A DNA stretch of 64,000 bases from Abiotrophia sp. HMSC24B09 (GCF_001815865.1 NZ_KV822195.1:1-64000); one strand, 5' to 3'. Positions 27,322 to 40,221 are shown, counted from the first letter of the stretch. The notes: generated by a model from the sequence alone, not told the origin. Translations and numbers: made by a program.

Positions 27322-28155
27322 ATGGGAGTATTAGAGCGAATTGAAGCCAACTTCGTTCATCTATCACCAAAGGAACAGCTCCTTGCAACCTATATTATGC
27401 AAGAAAGTCCCTATTTTACTAACATTACCATTAGCGAGATGGCCAAAGAAACGGGTGTTTCAGCTGCAACGATTACGCGCTTTTGTCGTAAAGTAGGGTG
27501 TGAGAGCTTTGTCGATTTGAAAATTCAACTGCAAGCCAGTGAAGGGGAGTCGGCAAGTAATCACCAGAAACATGATATGTTCGATACGGTTAGTGAATTC
27601 TATAACCGTATCATTCAACGAACGTCAGAATTACAATCAGAATATCAGCTCCGTCAGTTAATTCAAGTTCTCTCTCAGGCCAACCGAATCATGGTTTATG
27701 GGATGGGATCCTCGGGGTTAACGGCTCGGGAATTGGCTATTCGTCTTTCGCGTATGGGACTACCAGCCACGAGCGAGACGGACTCACATATGATGATTAT
27801 CTCCAGTACGGTGACACGTTCCAGTGACGTGGTAATTGCCATTAGTAATTCTGGTGAAACAAAGGATGTGATTGATGCTTTAGGCAATGCCAAGCAAAAT
27901 GGCGCTATTTTGGTGGCCATAACTAGCATGAAGGGAAGTAGTTTGGCTAAGCTAGCTGATGAGACCCTTCTGGTACATAATAGCCGGTTTGTCAATAGTG
28001 AGTTTTTTGTCAATACGCAACTACCAATTTTTTTCCTGATCGACATCATTACCCTGATGATGTTGGAAGAACCAGTCTTCAATCAGAATATGCAGAAGAC
28101 AATTCAAGAAATTACTTCTATCAATCAAAAATTACAAATGGGGGAACCATCATGA
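27322..28155 (+). CDS. RpiR/MurR-family transcriptional regulator
   Basis: 277 aa. The N-terminal RpiR helix-turn-helix (about 1-77; TISEMAKETGVSAATITRFCRK) is followed by a C-terminal SIS sugar-phosphate-binding domain (about 110-245; MVYGMGSSGLTARELAIRLSRMG, then VIAISNSGETKDVI). It probably senses ManNAc-6-P or GlcNAc-6-P and controls this operon, as RpiR-type NanR proteins do. Its TGA overlaps the next ATG by 4 nt. Confidence 0.88.
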   Translation: MGVLERIEANFVHLSPKEQLLATYIMQESPYFTNITISEMAKETGVSAATITRFCRKVGCESFVDLKIQLQASEGESASNHQKHDMFDTVSEFYNRIIQRTSELQSEYQLRQLIQVLSQANRIMVYGMGSSGLTARELAIRLSRMGLPATSETDSHMMIISSTVTRSSDVVIAISNSGETKDVIDALGNAKQNGAILVAITSMKGSSLAKLADETLLVHNSRFVNSEFFVNTQLPIFFLIDIITLMMLEEPVFNQNMQKTIQEITSINQKLQMGEPS

Positions 28156-29450
28156 AATTATCAAAAGTTTTTGCAGCTGCCTTATCTTGTGGGATTTTAT
28201 TAAACACAGTTGTGACAGCGGTACCAGTCGATGTGCGTGCTGAAGAGACAGTAACCATCAAATACTGGAACTTCCCTAACTTTACCAGCGACTCAGAATT
28301 CAAGACTTCTGAAGAATACGATGCAGCCTTGATTAAAGCCTTTGAAGCTAAGAACCCAGGTATCAAAGTAGAATACCAAAAAATCGACTTCACAGACGGT
28401 CCAGCTAAAATTGAAACAGCAATCCAATCTAAGACCAACCCTGACGTAATCTATGATGCACCAGGTCGTATCATCGACTGGGCAAGCAAGGGTTACTTGG
28501 CACCATTCAAAGACGTTGACACTTCAAAATTAAATGAATCAGCTGTTAAGGCTAGCTCCTTCGAAAACGAATTATATCTCTACCCTCAAGGGATTGCGCC
28601 ATTCTTGATGGCAGTTAACACTAAGTTGACTGATAAGTTAGGCGTGACAGACCTCTTGCCATTCGAAAAAGAAGGACGTAACTGGACGCCTGAAGAATTC
28701 CAAAAATTCTTAGAAGCTGTTCATGAAAAAGACAAAGACTTAATTCCAACCGTTGTGTATGCTAAATCTGCAGCTGGTGACCAAGGTCCTCGTGCCTTTG
28801 TCTCTAACCTATACGGTTCTTGGATTACGAACGATGAAGTAAATAAATACACCATCAATGACGAAAACGGGGTAAAAGCCCTTCAATGGATTCGCGAACA
28901 AGCACCTAAAGGTATTATCGGCCAAGGGGCCGCTTTAGAAGCAAAAGATGCTTTGGAATACTTCAAGTCTGGTAAGTCTCCATTAAGTATCTTGGCAAGC
29001 CCAGGTCTCTACGCTCAATGGAAATCAGTAGAAGACTTAAACGTTCGCTTCTTACCATTCCCAAATGCTAACAAATCACCTAAGTATGAATACTTAGTAG
29101 CAGGTCCTGCAGTCTTCGATAACGGTGACGACAAGAAGATTGAAGCCGCTCAAAAATTTGTAGACTTCATGATCAACGACCCAGAATGGGGTACTCGTAC
29201 CTTGAAGGCAACTGGTAACTTCTCTGCTCAAAAAGGCGTGAAAGGCCTCTATGACAACGAAGAGTTGAAGTTTGCTGAAGGCTTATCAGATCACTTCGGT
29301 GCTTACTACAACACCATTCCAGGTTACGCTAAAATGCGTCCACTTTGGTTCCCAATGCTCCAAGGGGTATTGTCTGGCCAAGGTGATGTAAAAGAATTAG
29401 TGGACAGCTATGTAGAACAAGCGCAAGCTACCTACGAAGAAGCAAAATAA
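28152..29450 (+). CDS. ABC transporter sugar-binding protein (sialic acid, SatA-like by context)
   Basis: A 432-aa extracellular solute-binding protein family 1 member: IKYWNFPNF near 38, then PDVIYDAPGRIIDWASKGYL near 97. It should capture Neu5Ac or a related sugar for the two permeases. The N-terminus looks like a normal Sec signal (hydrophobic to about residue 26, then DVRA-EE). A Cys at 13 has only a weak lipobox setting. Most Gram-positive binding proteins are lipoproteins, so anchoring is unclear. Codon usage is strongly biased, suggesting high expression. No ATPase gene is in the operon, so a shared MsmK-type ATPase elsewhere is likely. Confidence 0.85.
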   Translation: MKLSKVFAAALSCGILLNTVVTAVPVDVRAEETVTIKYWNFPNFTSDSEFKTSEEYDAALIKAFEAKNPGIKVEYQKIDFTDGPAKIETAIQSKTNPDVIYDAPGRIIDWASKGYLAPFKDVDTSKLNESAVKASSFENELYLYPQGIAPFLMAVNTKLTDKLGVTDLLPFEKEGRNWTPEEFQKFLEAVHEKDKDLIPTVVYAKSAAGDQGPRAFVSNLYGSWITNDEVNKYTINDENGVKALQWIREQAPKGIIGQGAALEAKDALEYFKSGKSPLSILASPGLYAQWKSVEDLNVRFLPFPNANKSPKYEYLVAGPAVFDNGDDKKIEAAQKFVDFMINDPEWGTRTLKATGNFSAQKGVKGLYDNEELKFAEGLSDHFGAYYNTIPGYAKMRPLWFPMLQGVLSGQGDVKELVDSYVEQAQATYEEAK

Positions 29451-29490
29451 GCCACACTATAATCTGAATTCAGAGAGTGCTCGATTTACT

Positions 29491-29639
29491 GGGACAAATC
29501 TAGCGCTACCCGGACCAGGTTCTCGCGTGCGACTAATATAAACATCCTACTCCCAAGCGCCCAATATTTTGGACTAGCGGGAGTTTGGGAGTAGTCGTTT
29601 ATAGTGATCGCGACCTAGGGTAGCCGATTTGTCCCTTTT
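29491..29639 (+). ncRNA. Very long imperfect intra-operon hairpin
   Basis: The 221-nt gap between binding protein and permease folds on itself. Arms pair in order: 29491-29500 with 29626-29635 (10 bp), 29506-29511 with 29618-29623, 29517-29520 with 29613-29616, 29524-29527 with 29609-29612, 29537-29543 with 29597-29603, 29547-29556 with 29585-29594 (10 bp), and an inner CCAA/TTGG at 29561-29572. A TTTT follows. It is probably a partial terminator and/or a 3' mRNA stabiliser favouring the binding protein over the permeases. Confidence 0.75.
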
Positions 29640-29671
29640 ATTATGAATTATTCTCTCGAAAGGAGATCTCT

Positions 29672-30553
29672 ATGTTAGCCAAATTAAGAAGAAAGTACGA
29701 CTTTAGCGCCTATCTGTTCATTGCACCTGCTATGGCCTTCTTCCTGACTTTCGTACTCTATCCAATGTTACGCGGGATTTACATGTCCTTGCTCAAGTAT
29801 AGAGGGCGGAGAGTTAGCTTTGTAGGCTTAGACAACTACACTAAGCTCTTAGGCGACCAGACTTTTATTAAGTCCTTAAGTAACACTATTTTTATCGTAG
29901 CAATTGCAGTGCCAATTGTAGTAGTCTTATCCCTCTTCATCGCCATTAACATCTATAACAAATCAGCTCATGTACGGAGCTTCTTCCGTGGCGTTTTCTA
30001 CTTGCCAGCTGTATCCTCAGTTGTTTCGATTACAGTGGTATGGTTGTGGATTTATAACCCAGACTTTGGGATTCTCAATTATATTCTCAAATCCATGAAT
30101 GTCATTGAAGGTAATGTCCAATGGTTAGGAAACGCCTCTACTGCTATTTATGCAGTCATTGCCGTTCTAATTACGACCAGTATTGGTCAGCCGATTATTC
30201 TCTATATTGCAGCTTTAGGGAACGTTCCAGTGGAACTGCTCGAGTCTGCTAAGATTGACGGCGCCAACAACTGGACCATCTTCAAAAACATTATTTGGCC
30301 ATTGATTATGCCAACGACCCTTTATATCGTGGTTACAACCACCATCAACAGTTTCCAAATCTTTGCCTTAATCCAATTGATGACTTCTGGTGGTCCTAAC
30401 TATGCGACAAGCACTATCATGTACCAAGTCTACGAGATGGGGATTAAACAGCAATCCTTTGGCCAAGCCTCTGCATGGGGTGTTGTGCTAGCCTTGATTA
30501 TTGCTTTAATCTCGGCTGTTCAATACAAATACTTCAACCGCGATATTGATTAG
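29672..30553 (+). CDS. ABC sugar permease subunit 1 (MalF type)
   Basis: 293 aa with six membrane helices. The cytoplasmic EAA loop reads VELLESAKIDGANNWTIFKN near 189-208 and ends in IIWPLIMPT. It pairs with the next permease to form the membrane channel of the operon's sugar importer (pneumococcal SatB-like by position). AAAGGAGATC precedes the ATG. Expression depends on read-through of the long upstream hairpin, unless a promoter hides there. Confidence 0.9.
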   Translation: MLAKLRRKYDFSAYLFIAPAMAFFLTFVLYPMLRGIYMSLLKYRGRRVSFVGLDNYTKLLGDQTFIKSLSNTIFIVAIAVPIVVVLSLFIAINIYNKSAHVRSFFRGVFYLPAVSSVVSITVVWLWIYNPDFGILNYILKSMNVIEGNVQWLGNASTAIYAVIAVLITTSIGQPIILYIAALGNVPVELLESAKIDGANNWTIFKNIIWPLIMPTTLYIVVTTTINSFQIFALIQLMTSGGPNYATSTIMYQVYEMGIKQQSFGQASAWGVVLALIIALISAVQYKYFNRDID

Positions 30554-30572
30554 GAAGAGGTGACGATTTAAC

Positions 30573-31406
30573 ATGGAATTCAAAAAATTCGGTCTCTACA
30601 ACATTATTTCCTTCACATTGTTGGCATTCTTGACCATTTTCTTCATCTTCCCATTCTATTGGATTGCAACAGGTGCCTTTAAGGTTCAAGACGTCGCCAT
30701 TGCCATCCCACCAGAATGGTTCCCGATGAGCCCAACTTTAGATAACTTCAAATCCCTCCTAGTGCCGTTAACTGCACGTTGGTTCTTCAACTCTGTATTT
30801 GTTTCAGTGGTAACAACCATCTTGGTCTGCACGACGGCTTCCTTAGCTGGCTATGCCTTAGCTAAGAAACGTTTCCCAGGCGCTGGCTTACTCTTTGCCG
30901 TATTTATCGCGGCCATGGCCTTGCCAAAACAAGTTATCTTGATTCCTTTGCTTCAATTGATTACTGATCTCAAGCTTATGGATACCTACCGCGCCTTGAT
31001 TTTGCCTGCTGTCGGTTGGCCATTCGGGATCTTCCTCATGAAGCAATTCTCCCACTCTGTACCTGATTCTCTCTTAGAATCTGCAGACATTGACGGATGT
31101 GGTGAAATCAAGAAATTCGTCAATATCGTCTTACCAATTGTTAAACCAGGTATTGGTGCCTTGGCTATCTTCACCTTCATTTCCTCTTGGAACGACTATT
31201 TCTCCCAATTGGTATTCACTAACTCAGAAACAATGAAGACTTTGCCTTTAGGTTTGGCGTCTATGGCTCAATCTGCTGAGTTCTCCCTGAACTATGGGGT
31301 CCTCATGGCTGGCGCGCTCTTGGCTTCCTTGCCAATGATTATTGTCTTCCTGATGTTCCAAAGCTTCTTTGCCCAAGGTATTACGGTCGGGGCGGTGAAA
31401 GGATAG
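30573..31406 (+). CDS. ABC sugar permease subunit 2 (MalG type)
   Basis: 277 aa with six membrane helices. The EAA loop [23 protein letters not shown] lies near residues 166-188, and the [10 protein letters not shown] motif after it is typical of MalG-type partners. It is 19 nt from subunit 1 and its stop overlaps the nanE start region. Confidence 0.9.
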   Translation: MEFKKFGLYNIISFTLLAFLTIFFIFPFYWIATGAFKVQDVAIAIPPEWFPMSPTLDNFKSLLVPLTARWFFNSVFVSVVTTILVCTTASLAGYALAKKRFPGAGLLFAVFIAAMALPKQVILIPLLQLITDLKLMDTYRALILPAVGWPFGIFLMKQFSHSVPDSLLESADIDGCGEIKKFVNIVLPIVKPGIGALAIFTFISSWNDYFSQLVFTNSETMKTLPLGLASMAQSAEFSLNYGVLMAGALLASLPMIIVFLMFQSFFAQGITVGAVKG

Positions 31407-32101
31407 TGAGCACAATGCATCCAACGATTGAACGATTAAAAGGAAAACTAATTATTTCCTGTCAGGCTTTACCTGGCGAACCGCTCTACCGAGAAGAAGG
31501 TGGGGTCATGGTTCTCATGGCCAAAGCAGCTATTGAGGCTGGAGCTGTCGGTATCCGGGCCCAAGGGGTTACAGATATTGCCCAGATTAAGGAAGCCTTT
31601 GATGTGCCAGTGATTGGGATTATTAAGCGAGCTTATCCAGGCTATGGTTCCTACATTACCGCCACCATGCAAGAAGTGGATGAGCTAGTAGCAGTTGGTT
31701 CTGATATTATTGCCCTCGATGCTACCTTACGTGAGCGGGCAGGGGAGACCTTGGATGAGTTCATCGCTCAAATCAAGGCAAAATACCCGAATCAATTGCT
31801 GATGGCCGATATTTCCACTTTGGAAGAGGGACTGAATGCTGAACGCCTAGGTTTTGACTTGATTGGGACTACCATGAATGGGTATACGCCTTATACGGAA
31901 GGTCAAACAACCGGTCCTAACTTTGAGTTAATGAAAGCCTTAGTGGAACAAACCCATACTCCAATTGTGGCTGAAGGTAAGATCCATACACCAGAAGACC
32001 TAGCAACAGCTTTCGCCCAAGGGATTCACACAGCCGTTGTAGGCGGCGCTATTACGCGACCACTAGAAATTGCTAAACGCTTCGTTAGCGTAGTAAACTA
32101 A
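31406..32101 (+). CDS. nanE: N-acetylmannosamine-6-phosphate 2-epimerase
   Basis: A 231-aa TIM-barrel enzyme converting ManNAc-6-P to GlcNAc-6-P. Seen: [14 protein letters not shown] near 15-28, the catalytic Lys in GIIKR near 73-77, DATLRER near 108-114, and AEGKIHTP and VVGGAITRP near the C-terminus. The first possible start, GTG 31406, overlaps the permease stop by one base. ATG 31415 is an equally good alternative with AAAGGA 11 nt upstream. Confidence 0.94.
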   Translation: MSTMHPTIERLKGKLIISCQALPGEPLYREEGGVMVLMAKAAIEAGAVGIRAQGVTDIAQIKEAFDVPVIGIIKRAYPGYGSYITATMQEVDELVAVGSDIIALDATLRERAGETLDEFIAQIKAKYPNQLLMADISTLEEGLNAERLGFDLIGTTMNGYTPYTEGQTTGPNFELMKALVEQTHTPIVAEGKIHTPEDLATAFAQGIHTAVVGGAITRPLEIAKRFVSVVN

Positions 32102-32133
32102 AGAAATGCAAGAAAGAGAAAGGAGTGCCTGAT

Positions 32134-32457
32134 ATGACCTTGGAGCAACTGATTATTGGTTGGTTCTTCTATGGTATCTTCTTCATGGGCTTGTCGGTTT
32201 TGGCAACCTATCTGATTAACCGAGTAGCTAAGCGTTACTATACGGCGCCACTCATTATCAATGCGGTAGCCATTATTATTCTCATGGGGATGGTCGCCTT
32301 AAAACAATTTACGGCAGACATGTTCCTACAGAATTACCTCTTTACTTACATGCCAATTGTGGCGGCTAGTGTCACCTATAATCTGGTACTCTTTCTCATT
32401 CGACGCGGGCGACCTCTGCACGATCCTCGCGAAGAAGCCTTAGATACAGATAAATAA
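32134..32457 (+). CDS. Small three-helix membrane protein of the sialic-acid operon, function unknown
   Basis: 107 aa with hydrophobic segments at about 7-28, 37-56 and 66-87 and a charged C-terminal tail (RRGRPLHDPREEALDTDK). I recognise no family. AAAGGAG 8 nt before ATG 32134 makes that the start, not the GTG at 32125. It lies between nanE and the YhcH gene with short gaps, so it is co-expressed. It could assist sugar uptake or efflux; this is context only. Confidence 0.7.
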   Translation: MTLEQLIIGWFFYGIFFMGLSVLATYLINRVAKRYYTAPLIINAVAIIILMGMVALKQFTADMFLQNYLFTYMPIVAASVTYNLVLFLIRRGRPLHDPREEALDTDK

Positions 32458-32486
32458 GCAATTGTCGGTAAAGAGGAGGTGAAAAG

Positions 32487-32930
32487 ATGATTGTAGATCA
32501 ATTACAAGGTCTTCAAGAATACAGCGACCGAATTCCCCATATTAAAGCAGCACTCGAAACATTCAATAGCTTAGCTCAAAAAGCTATCGGACGATATGAT
32601 TTCGAGGGAGGATACTTCTTCATCCAAGATGGAGAGCTAGGTGCAGTTGATGAATCTCATTATGAAGCCCATCAGAAATGGTTAGATATCCATGTGCCGC
32701 TTGAAGGCCATGAATATCTCATTGTGGCCCCTACATGTCAGCTGAATGAAGTCACCGCCTACGATGCCGAAAAGGACATTGCCTTTTTGGATGGTCCAAT
32801 CCAGACCATTGTTAAACTCTATCCTGGACAAGCCTGTGTGGTATTTCCAGAAGATGCACATAAGCCGGCCCGCCATTTGGGCCAGGTTAGTGCTTATAAA
32901 AAGTTAGTTATTAAATTACCGGTTGCATAA
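32487..32930 (+). CDS. YhcH/YjgK/YiaL-family protein, probable sialic acid anomerase (NanQ-like)
   Basis: A 147-aa single-domain cupin-like protein. Conserved features: WLDIHVPLEGHEYL near residues 65-78 (with metal-ligand His), and a C-terminal FPEDAHKPARH near 119-129. E. coli YhcH (NanQ) accelerates anomer conversion of Neu5Ac so the lyase can use it. Location beside nanA supports this role. AGAGGAGGTG precedes the ATG. Confidence 0.82.
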   Translation: MIVDQLQGLQEYSDRIPHIKAALETFNSLAQKAIGRYDFEGGYFFIQDGELGAVDESHYEAHQKWLDIHVPLEGHEYLIVAPTCQLNEVTAYDAEKDIAFLDGPIQTIVKLYPGQACVVFPEDAHKPARHLGQVSAYKKLVIKLPVA

Positions 32931-32947
32931 CCAAAGGAGTCTTAAAC

Positions 32948-33865
32948 GTGTCAAAATTCGATAAGTACAAAGGAATTATCCCAGCCTTCTATGCCTGCTA
33001 TGACGATGAAGGCAATATCAGCCCAGAACGTACCCAAGCCCTAGCTAAACATTACCTAGAAGTAGGGGTCAAAGGTCTCTACGTTGGCGGTTCGTCTGGC
33101 GAGTGTATCTACCAAAATATAGAAGAACGTAAACTAGTCTTAGAACATGTTATGAAGGCAGTTGGTGGCAAGATGACCATCATTGCCCACGTAGCGGCTG
33201 CCTCCACACGTGATTCAGTTGAGTTAGCTAAGCATGCGGAAAGCTTAGGGGTAGATGCCTTAGCAGCCATCCCACCAATTTACTTCCGCTTGCCAGAACA
33301 TTCCATTAAGGATTACTGGAATGCTATGATTGATGCCACAGAGCTTGACTTCATTATTTACAACATTCCGCAACTGTCAGGCTATGCCTTAACTCCTAGC
33401 ATGTTCAAGTCAATGTTGGAAAATCCTAAAGTGATTGGGGTTAAGAACTCTTCCATGCCAGTCCAAGACTTAATCACTTGGAAGTTGACGGCTGGTGACC
33501 GCGAAGTAGTCGTCTTCAACGGTCCAGATGAGCAATTCATCGGTGGTCGTGTCATGGGGGCTGATGGGGGAATCGGTGGTACCTATGGGGTAATGCCAGA
33601 ACTCTTCTTAGCAGCTAATGCAGCCCTAGAAGCAGGCGATCTAGCCCTAGCCTTTACGATCCAAGGTCGCATTGATGAAATCATCTTCACCTTGGTAAGT
33701 GGTAAAGCTAACCTTTATGCCGTACAGAAAGAAATCCTCAAGCGTGAAGGACTCAACTGTGGTTCTGTCCGCCCACCATTAACAGGTGTAGGGCCAGAAG
33801 ACTTAGCCGTTGTTGACAAGGCGCACGCTATGATCCAAGCCGCTCGGGCGGAATTTGTTAAATAA
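32948..33865 (+). CDS. nanA: N-acetylneuraminate lyase
   Basis: A 305-aa DapA/NAL-superfamily TIM barrel that cleaves Neu5Ac to ManNAc and pyruvate. Pyruvate site GGSSGE near residues 47-52, Tyr in FIIYNIPQLSG near 134-144, and Schiff-base Lys in VIGVKNSS near 162-169. Operon neighbours nanE and nanK fix the assignment over dihydrodipicolinate synthase. CAAAGGAGTC precedes the GTG start. Confidence 0.92.
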   Translation: MSKFDKYKGIIPAFYACYDDEGNISPERTQALAKHYLEVGVKGLYVGGSSGECIYQNIEERKLVLEHVMKAVGGKMTIIAHVAAASTRDSVELAKHAESLGVDALAAIPPIYFRLPEHSIKDYWNAMIDATELDFIIYNIPQLSGYALTPSMFKSMLENPKVIGVKNSSMPVQDLITWKLTAGDREVVVFNGPDEQFIGGRVMGADGGIGGTYGVMPELFLAANAALEAGDLALAFTIQGRIDEIIFTLVSGKANLYAVQKEILKREGLNCGSVRPPLTGVGPEDLAVVDKAHAMIQAARAEFVK

Positions 33866-33889
33866 TCACTCACACTATGCAAGACCTGA

Positions 33890-37501
<3,612 letters not shown>

Positions 37502-37547
37502 TCTTGATAGCTCGGGGGTAGGCTCACCCTTTGGAGCATAACGAATT

Positions 37548-37583
37548 AAAGACACGACCTTTTCTCCTTTGGTCGTGTCTTTT
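37548..37583 (+). terminator. Intrinsic terminator of the sialic-acid locus
   Basis: AAAGACACGACC and GGTCGTGTCTTT form a 12-bp stem with a T-tail. Confidence 0.9.
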
Positions 37584-37653
37584 GTAATTTTGAAGCGCCA
37601 AGCTAGGGGGACTAAGTCATAATTTGATATAATAGGGTAAAAGGGGGAGTGAG

Positions 37654-38301
37654 ATGATGAAGTGGGAACAGTCGCTGACAGACTATCTGACCTATCAAGA
37701 TCAGCACTATCGTAATCCAGCTAAACTAGATAATCCAGTAGAAATTGAGGACATGGAATGCCTCAAAAGAAGTGGCCAGGCAGCTCGTCAGGCTTTTTCG
37801 AAATTGGCGACTGCCTTCGGGCAAGCTTTTCCAGATTGGACTCAGGGGCGAGTAAGTGCCTGGATGAATCAAGCTCAAGTGACTCGACCTCATTTTTGGG
37901 TCTATTATTTTCCACCAGGAAATCGGCCGGCTAATCCAAGCTTTGCCTTGAGACTAGTATCGGATCAAGGGGTGCTCACCGTCTGCTTGGAGTTAAGTTT
38001 CATTGAACGAAATCGCCAAGAGGAGACGCTAGCCCAACAGGCGCGAATCTTAGAAGTGCCAGCACCACAAGAGGCCTATTACTGGGTTCAGGATTCAGAT
38101 AAGCAAACGCGACGCATGACCACAAGTGAAAGTCACCGGCAAGAGCTGGTACAAGCCTATGAGGCGGGGCAGGTACGCAAGGTACTATTGCGTCAAGATA
38201 TGGAGCCATTGGCGGACTATGGCGACTTAGAAGCTTTGGTTCAGGACTTAGTTAAGGCAGTAGCTGGCTTTTGGCTCCTTTATCAAGTTACCCAAAGCTA
38301 G
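37654..38301 (+). CDS. HI_0552-family protein of unknown function
   Basis: A 215-aa soluble protein resembling the small HI_0552 family common in streptococci: PDWTQGRVSAWMNQAQVTRPHFWVY near residues 60-84, LELSFIERNRQEETLAQQARIL near 114-135, and VRKVLLRQDM near 175-184. Some databases label the family glucose-6-phosphate dehydrogenase-like, which I would not rely on. ATG 37654 or ATG 37657 may be used (AAGGGGGAG). TATAAT at 37628-37633 is a good -10. It is followed closely by the pgeF-like gene. Confidence 0.55.
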   Translation: MMKWEQSLTDYLTYQDQHYRNPAKLDNPVEIEDMECLKRSGQAARQAFSKLATAFGQAFPDWTQGRVSAWMNQAQVTRPHFWVYYFPPGNRPANPSFALRLVSDQGVLTVCLELSFIERNRQEETLAQQARILEVPAPQEAYYWVQDSDKQTRRMTTSESHRQELVQAYEAGQVRKVLLRQDMEPLADYGDLEALVQDLVKAVAGFWLLYQVTQS

Positions 38302-38317
38302 GGAAGGAGACATGAAA

Positions 38318-39079
38318 ATGGACTATGAGCATATAAAGGGACCTGACTACGACTACTACACGGTGCCGGCTTTGCTTGAAGCGGGCTTGGAGCATCGTTT
38401 TATTGGTAAGCCACTTAATTTCAAACCTGATTTTAAGGAGGCATCCGTAGAAGTTGTCAATCGAACTTTTCTAAAAGCCGATATGCCTCTAGCAGAGGTG
38501 CACCAGGTTCACGGAACTAATATCTGCCAAGTAAGGACCGGCCAATTGGGGACGGGGTGGGGGTTACGCTCTCTAGGCGACTACGATGGCTTGGTAACAG
38601 AGGCAAGCGATTTGGCCTTAATGGTCAAGATTGCGGACTGTATTCCAATTATTCTTTTTGACCCGGTTAAAAAGGTGTTTGCCCTAGTTCATTCTGGCTG
38701 GCCGGGCACACTCCAATCGATTGGCCAAAAAGCCTTAGAAGTTATGATGAGCCAATATGATGTGAGGCCATCTAATCTGCTGATTGCCTACGGACCTGCC
38801 CTTAGCATGGAAGATTTTCAGGTACAGGAAGATGTCTATGGTCGCTTCCAACCCTTAGAAGCGAGTCATCCCCAGGCCTTCAGGCAGGAGGATGAGCATC
38901 ATTGGCTAATAGATACCAAAGGGATTAATAAGGAGCGTTTCCTAGCTATGGGGGTGCCTTTAGAGCAACAATATGATGTGGCTGTGTCGACCAAACAAGC
39001 CTTAGGCTGTCATTCTTACCGACGCGATGGACGGGAAGGCTATGGCCTCAATGCAGTTGTCGCCTATCTAAAATCCTAA
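38318..39079 (+). CDS. pgeF: Peptidoglycan editing factor / YfiH laccase-domain protein
   Basis: About 253 aa of the YfiH/PgeF family, zinc proteins linked to correct peptidoglycan stem composition and purine nucleoside chemistry. Metal ligands: His in AEVHQVHGTN near 66, Cys in MVKIADCIPIILFDP near 109, His in LVHSGWPGT near 126. A YGPALSMEDFQV motif follows. GGAAGGAG is 8 nt before ATG 38318; ATG 38312 is too close. It is in a run with the UDG-family gene. Confidence 0.85.
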   Translation: MDYEHIKGPDYDYYTVPALLEAGLEHRFIGKPLNFKPDFKEASVEVVNRTFLKADMPLAEVHQVHGTNICQVRTGQLGTGWGLRSLGDYDGLVTEASDLALMVKIADCIPIILFDPVKKVFALVHSGWPGTLQSIGQKALEVMMSQYDVRPSNLLIAYGPALSMEDFQVQEDVYGRFQPLEASHPQAFRQEDEHHWLIDTKGINKERFLAMGVPLEQQYDVAVSTKQALGCHSYRRDGREGYGLNAVVAYLKS

Positions 39080-39095
39080 GAGGAGGGAATAGAGT

Positions 39096-39680
39096 ATGGT
39101 CAAAGATAATTTAAAGATTTGCGATGCTATCATGCAAGCGCCAGAAAACCAGGTTTACAGCAAGGCGGGGATTGAGCCACTTTTTACGGCGCCAAAAACT
39201 GCACGATTAGTAATTGTTGGGCAAGCCCCGGGCTTAGCTACCCAAGAAGCCGGTCGCCCTTGGGATGATCGCTCTGGCGATCGCTTGCGGGAATGGTTGG
39301 GGATGGATTGTTCGACTTTCTATGATTCGGATCTTTTGGCAATTCTCCCCATGGATTTCTATTATCCTGGCAAGGGTAAATCAGGCGATTTGCCACCACG
39401 CAAGGGATTTGCAGCTAATTGGCATCCTCAGATCCTAGCTCAATTACCAGAGGTTAGATTGACTCTATTAGTCGGACGTTATGCCCAGGACTATTATTTA
39501 GCTAAGAGCAAAAGAAGCAATTTGACAGAAACAGTCGCCCATTATCAGGACTATTTGCCGGACTATTTTCCCTTAGTTCACCCCTCGCCACTCAACCAAC
39601 GGTGGCTGAAACAGCATCCCTGGTTTGAGCAAGAAGTAATACCAGATTTACAAAAGTTGATTCACACAATCCTCAAGTAA
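39096..39680 (+). CDS. Uracil-DNA glycosylase superfamily protein
   Basis: 194 aa. The family's first motif reads VIVGQAPGLATQEAGRPWDD near residues 36-55 and the second HPSPLN near 166-171. It is predicted to remove uracil or related bases from DNA. The N-terminal Cys set of the Fe-S-containing family 4/5 enzymes is absent. AGAGGAGGG precedes the ATG. Confidence 0.85.
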   Translation: MVKDNLKICDAIMQAPENQVYSKAGIEPLFTAPKTARLVIVGQAPGLATQEAGRPWDDRSGDRLREWLGMDCSTFYDSDLLAILPMDFYYPGKGKSGDLPPRKGFAANWHPQILAQLPEVRLTLLVGRYAQDYYLAKSKRSNLTETVAHYQDYLPDYFPLVHPSPLNQRWLKQHPWFEQEVIPDLQKLIHTILK

Positions 39681-39713
39681 AAAAGGACTGGAGATTCTCC
39701 AGTCCTTATTTTG
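39681..39713. terminator. Bidirectional terminator between converging genes
   Basis: AAAAGGACTGGAG and CTCCAGTCCTT around an ATT loop. On the minus strand it directly follows the TAA of the NusG-II gene. Confidence 0.88.
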
Positions 39714-40221
39714 GTAAAACTAAATCTTCTTCTTGGCTTGAATTAGCGCTAGTTGATTGACTAGTGTCAGTGCGGCCACCGGTTGAACGTTCGCCATGAA
39801 TCTCGATAATGAGTCCGTGGGGCAAGCAAATGGAAACCTGACCTGGTCGGCCCACCCAACTAGTTTTAACCGCAATTTGATCAGGGCTGTTATCTTCGCG
39901 CACGCGAATTCGTTTGCCATCACGCTCAATAATGTTATACTGTCCCGGATGTGGGTAGTAGGTTTTATCTTCATGAGGAGCGTCTTCCGAGAGGTCGAAA
40001 CGGTCCACTTCCTTGCCGTCTATTTTGATGAGGGCATAGGTGGAGGAAGATGCGAGAGTGGCCTTAGTGCTAGACGCTTCAGTAACTTGGCCGACTTCCT
40101 CCGAATTATTCAAGCCTTGGTAGTGGTAGAAGGTCAGGATATTGGGCAAGAAAGATAAGGCAATGACCCCTAAAATAATCAGGTAATCAAAAGGTTTTAA
40201 TAAGCTAAATAACCGTTTCAT
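39706..40221 (-). CDS. Membrane-anchored NusG domain II-like protein
   Basis: About 171 aa with one N-terminal membrane helix (about 11-29), a Ser/Thr-rich spacer and a NusG_II-type beta domain (about 60-140): LIKIDGKEVDRFDLSE, then YNIIERDGKRIRVREDNSPDQIAVKTSWVGRPGQ and ICLPHGLIIEIHG. The Ser/Thr-rich tail is short. AGGTGGTGA on the minus strand sets ATG 40221; upstream codons to 40293 are rejected. The family is surface-exposed in Firmicutes with unknown function, often beside FAD:protein FMN transferase genes, which are not seen here. Confidence 0.75.
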   Translation of the reverse strand: MKRLFSLLKPFDYLIILGVIALSFLPNILTFYHYQGLNNSEEVGQVTEASSTKATLASSSTYALIKIDGKEVDRFDLSEDAPHEDKTYYPHPGQYNIIERDGKRIRVREDNSPDQIAVKTSWVGRPGQVSICLPHGLIIEIHGERSTGGRTDTSQSTSANSSQEEDLVLPK

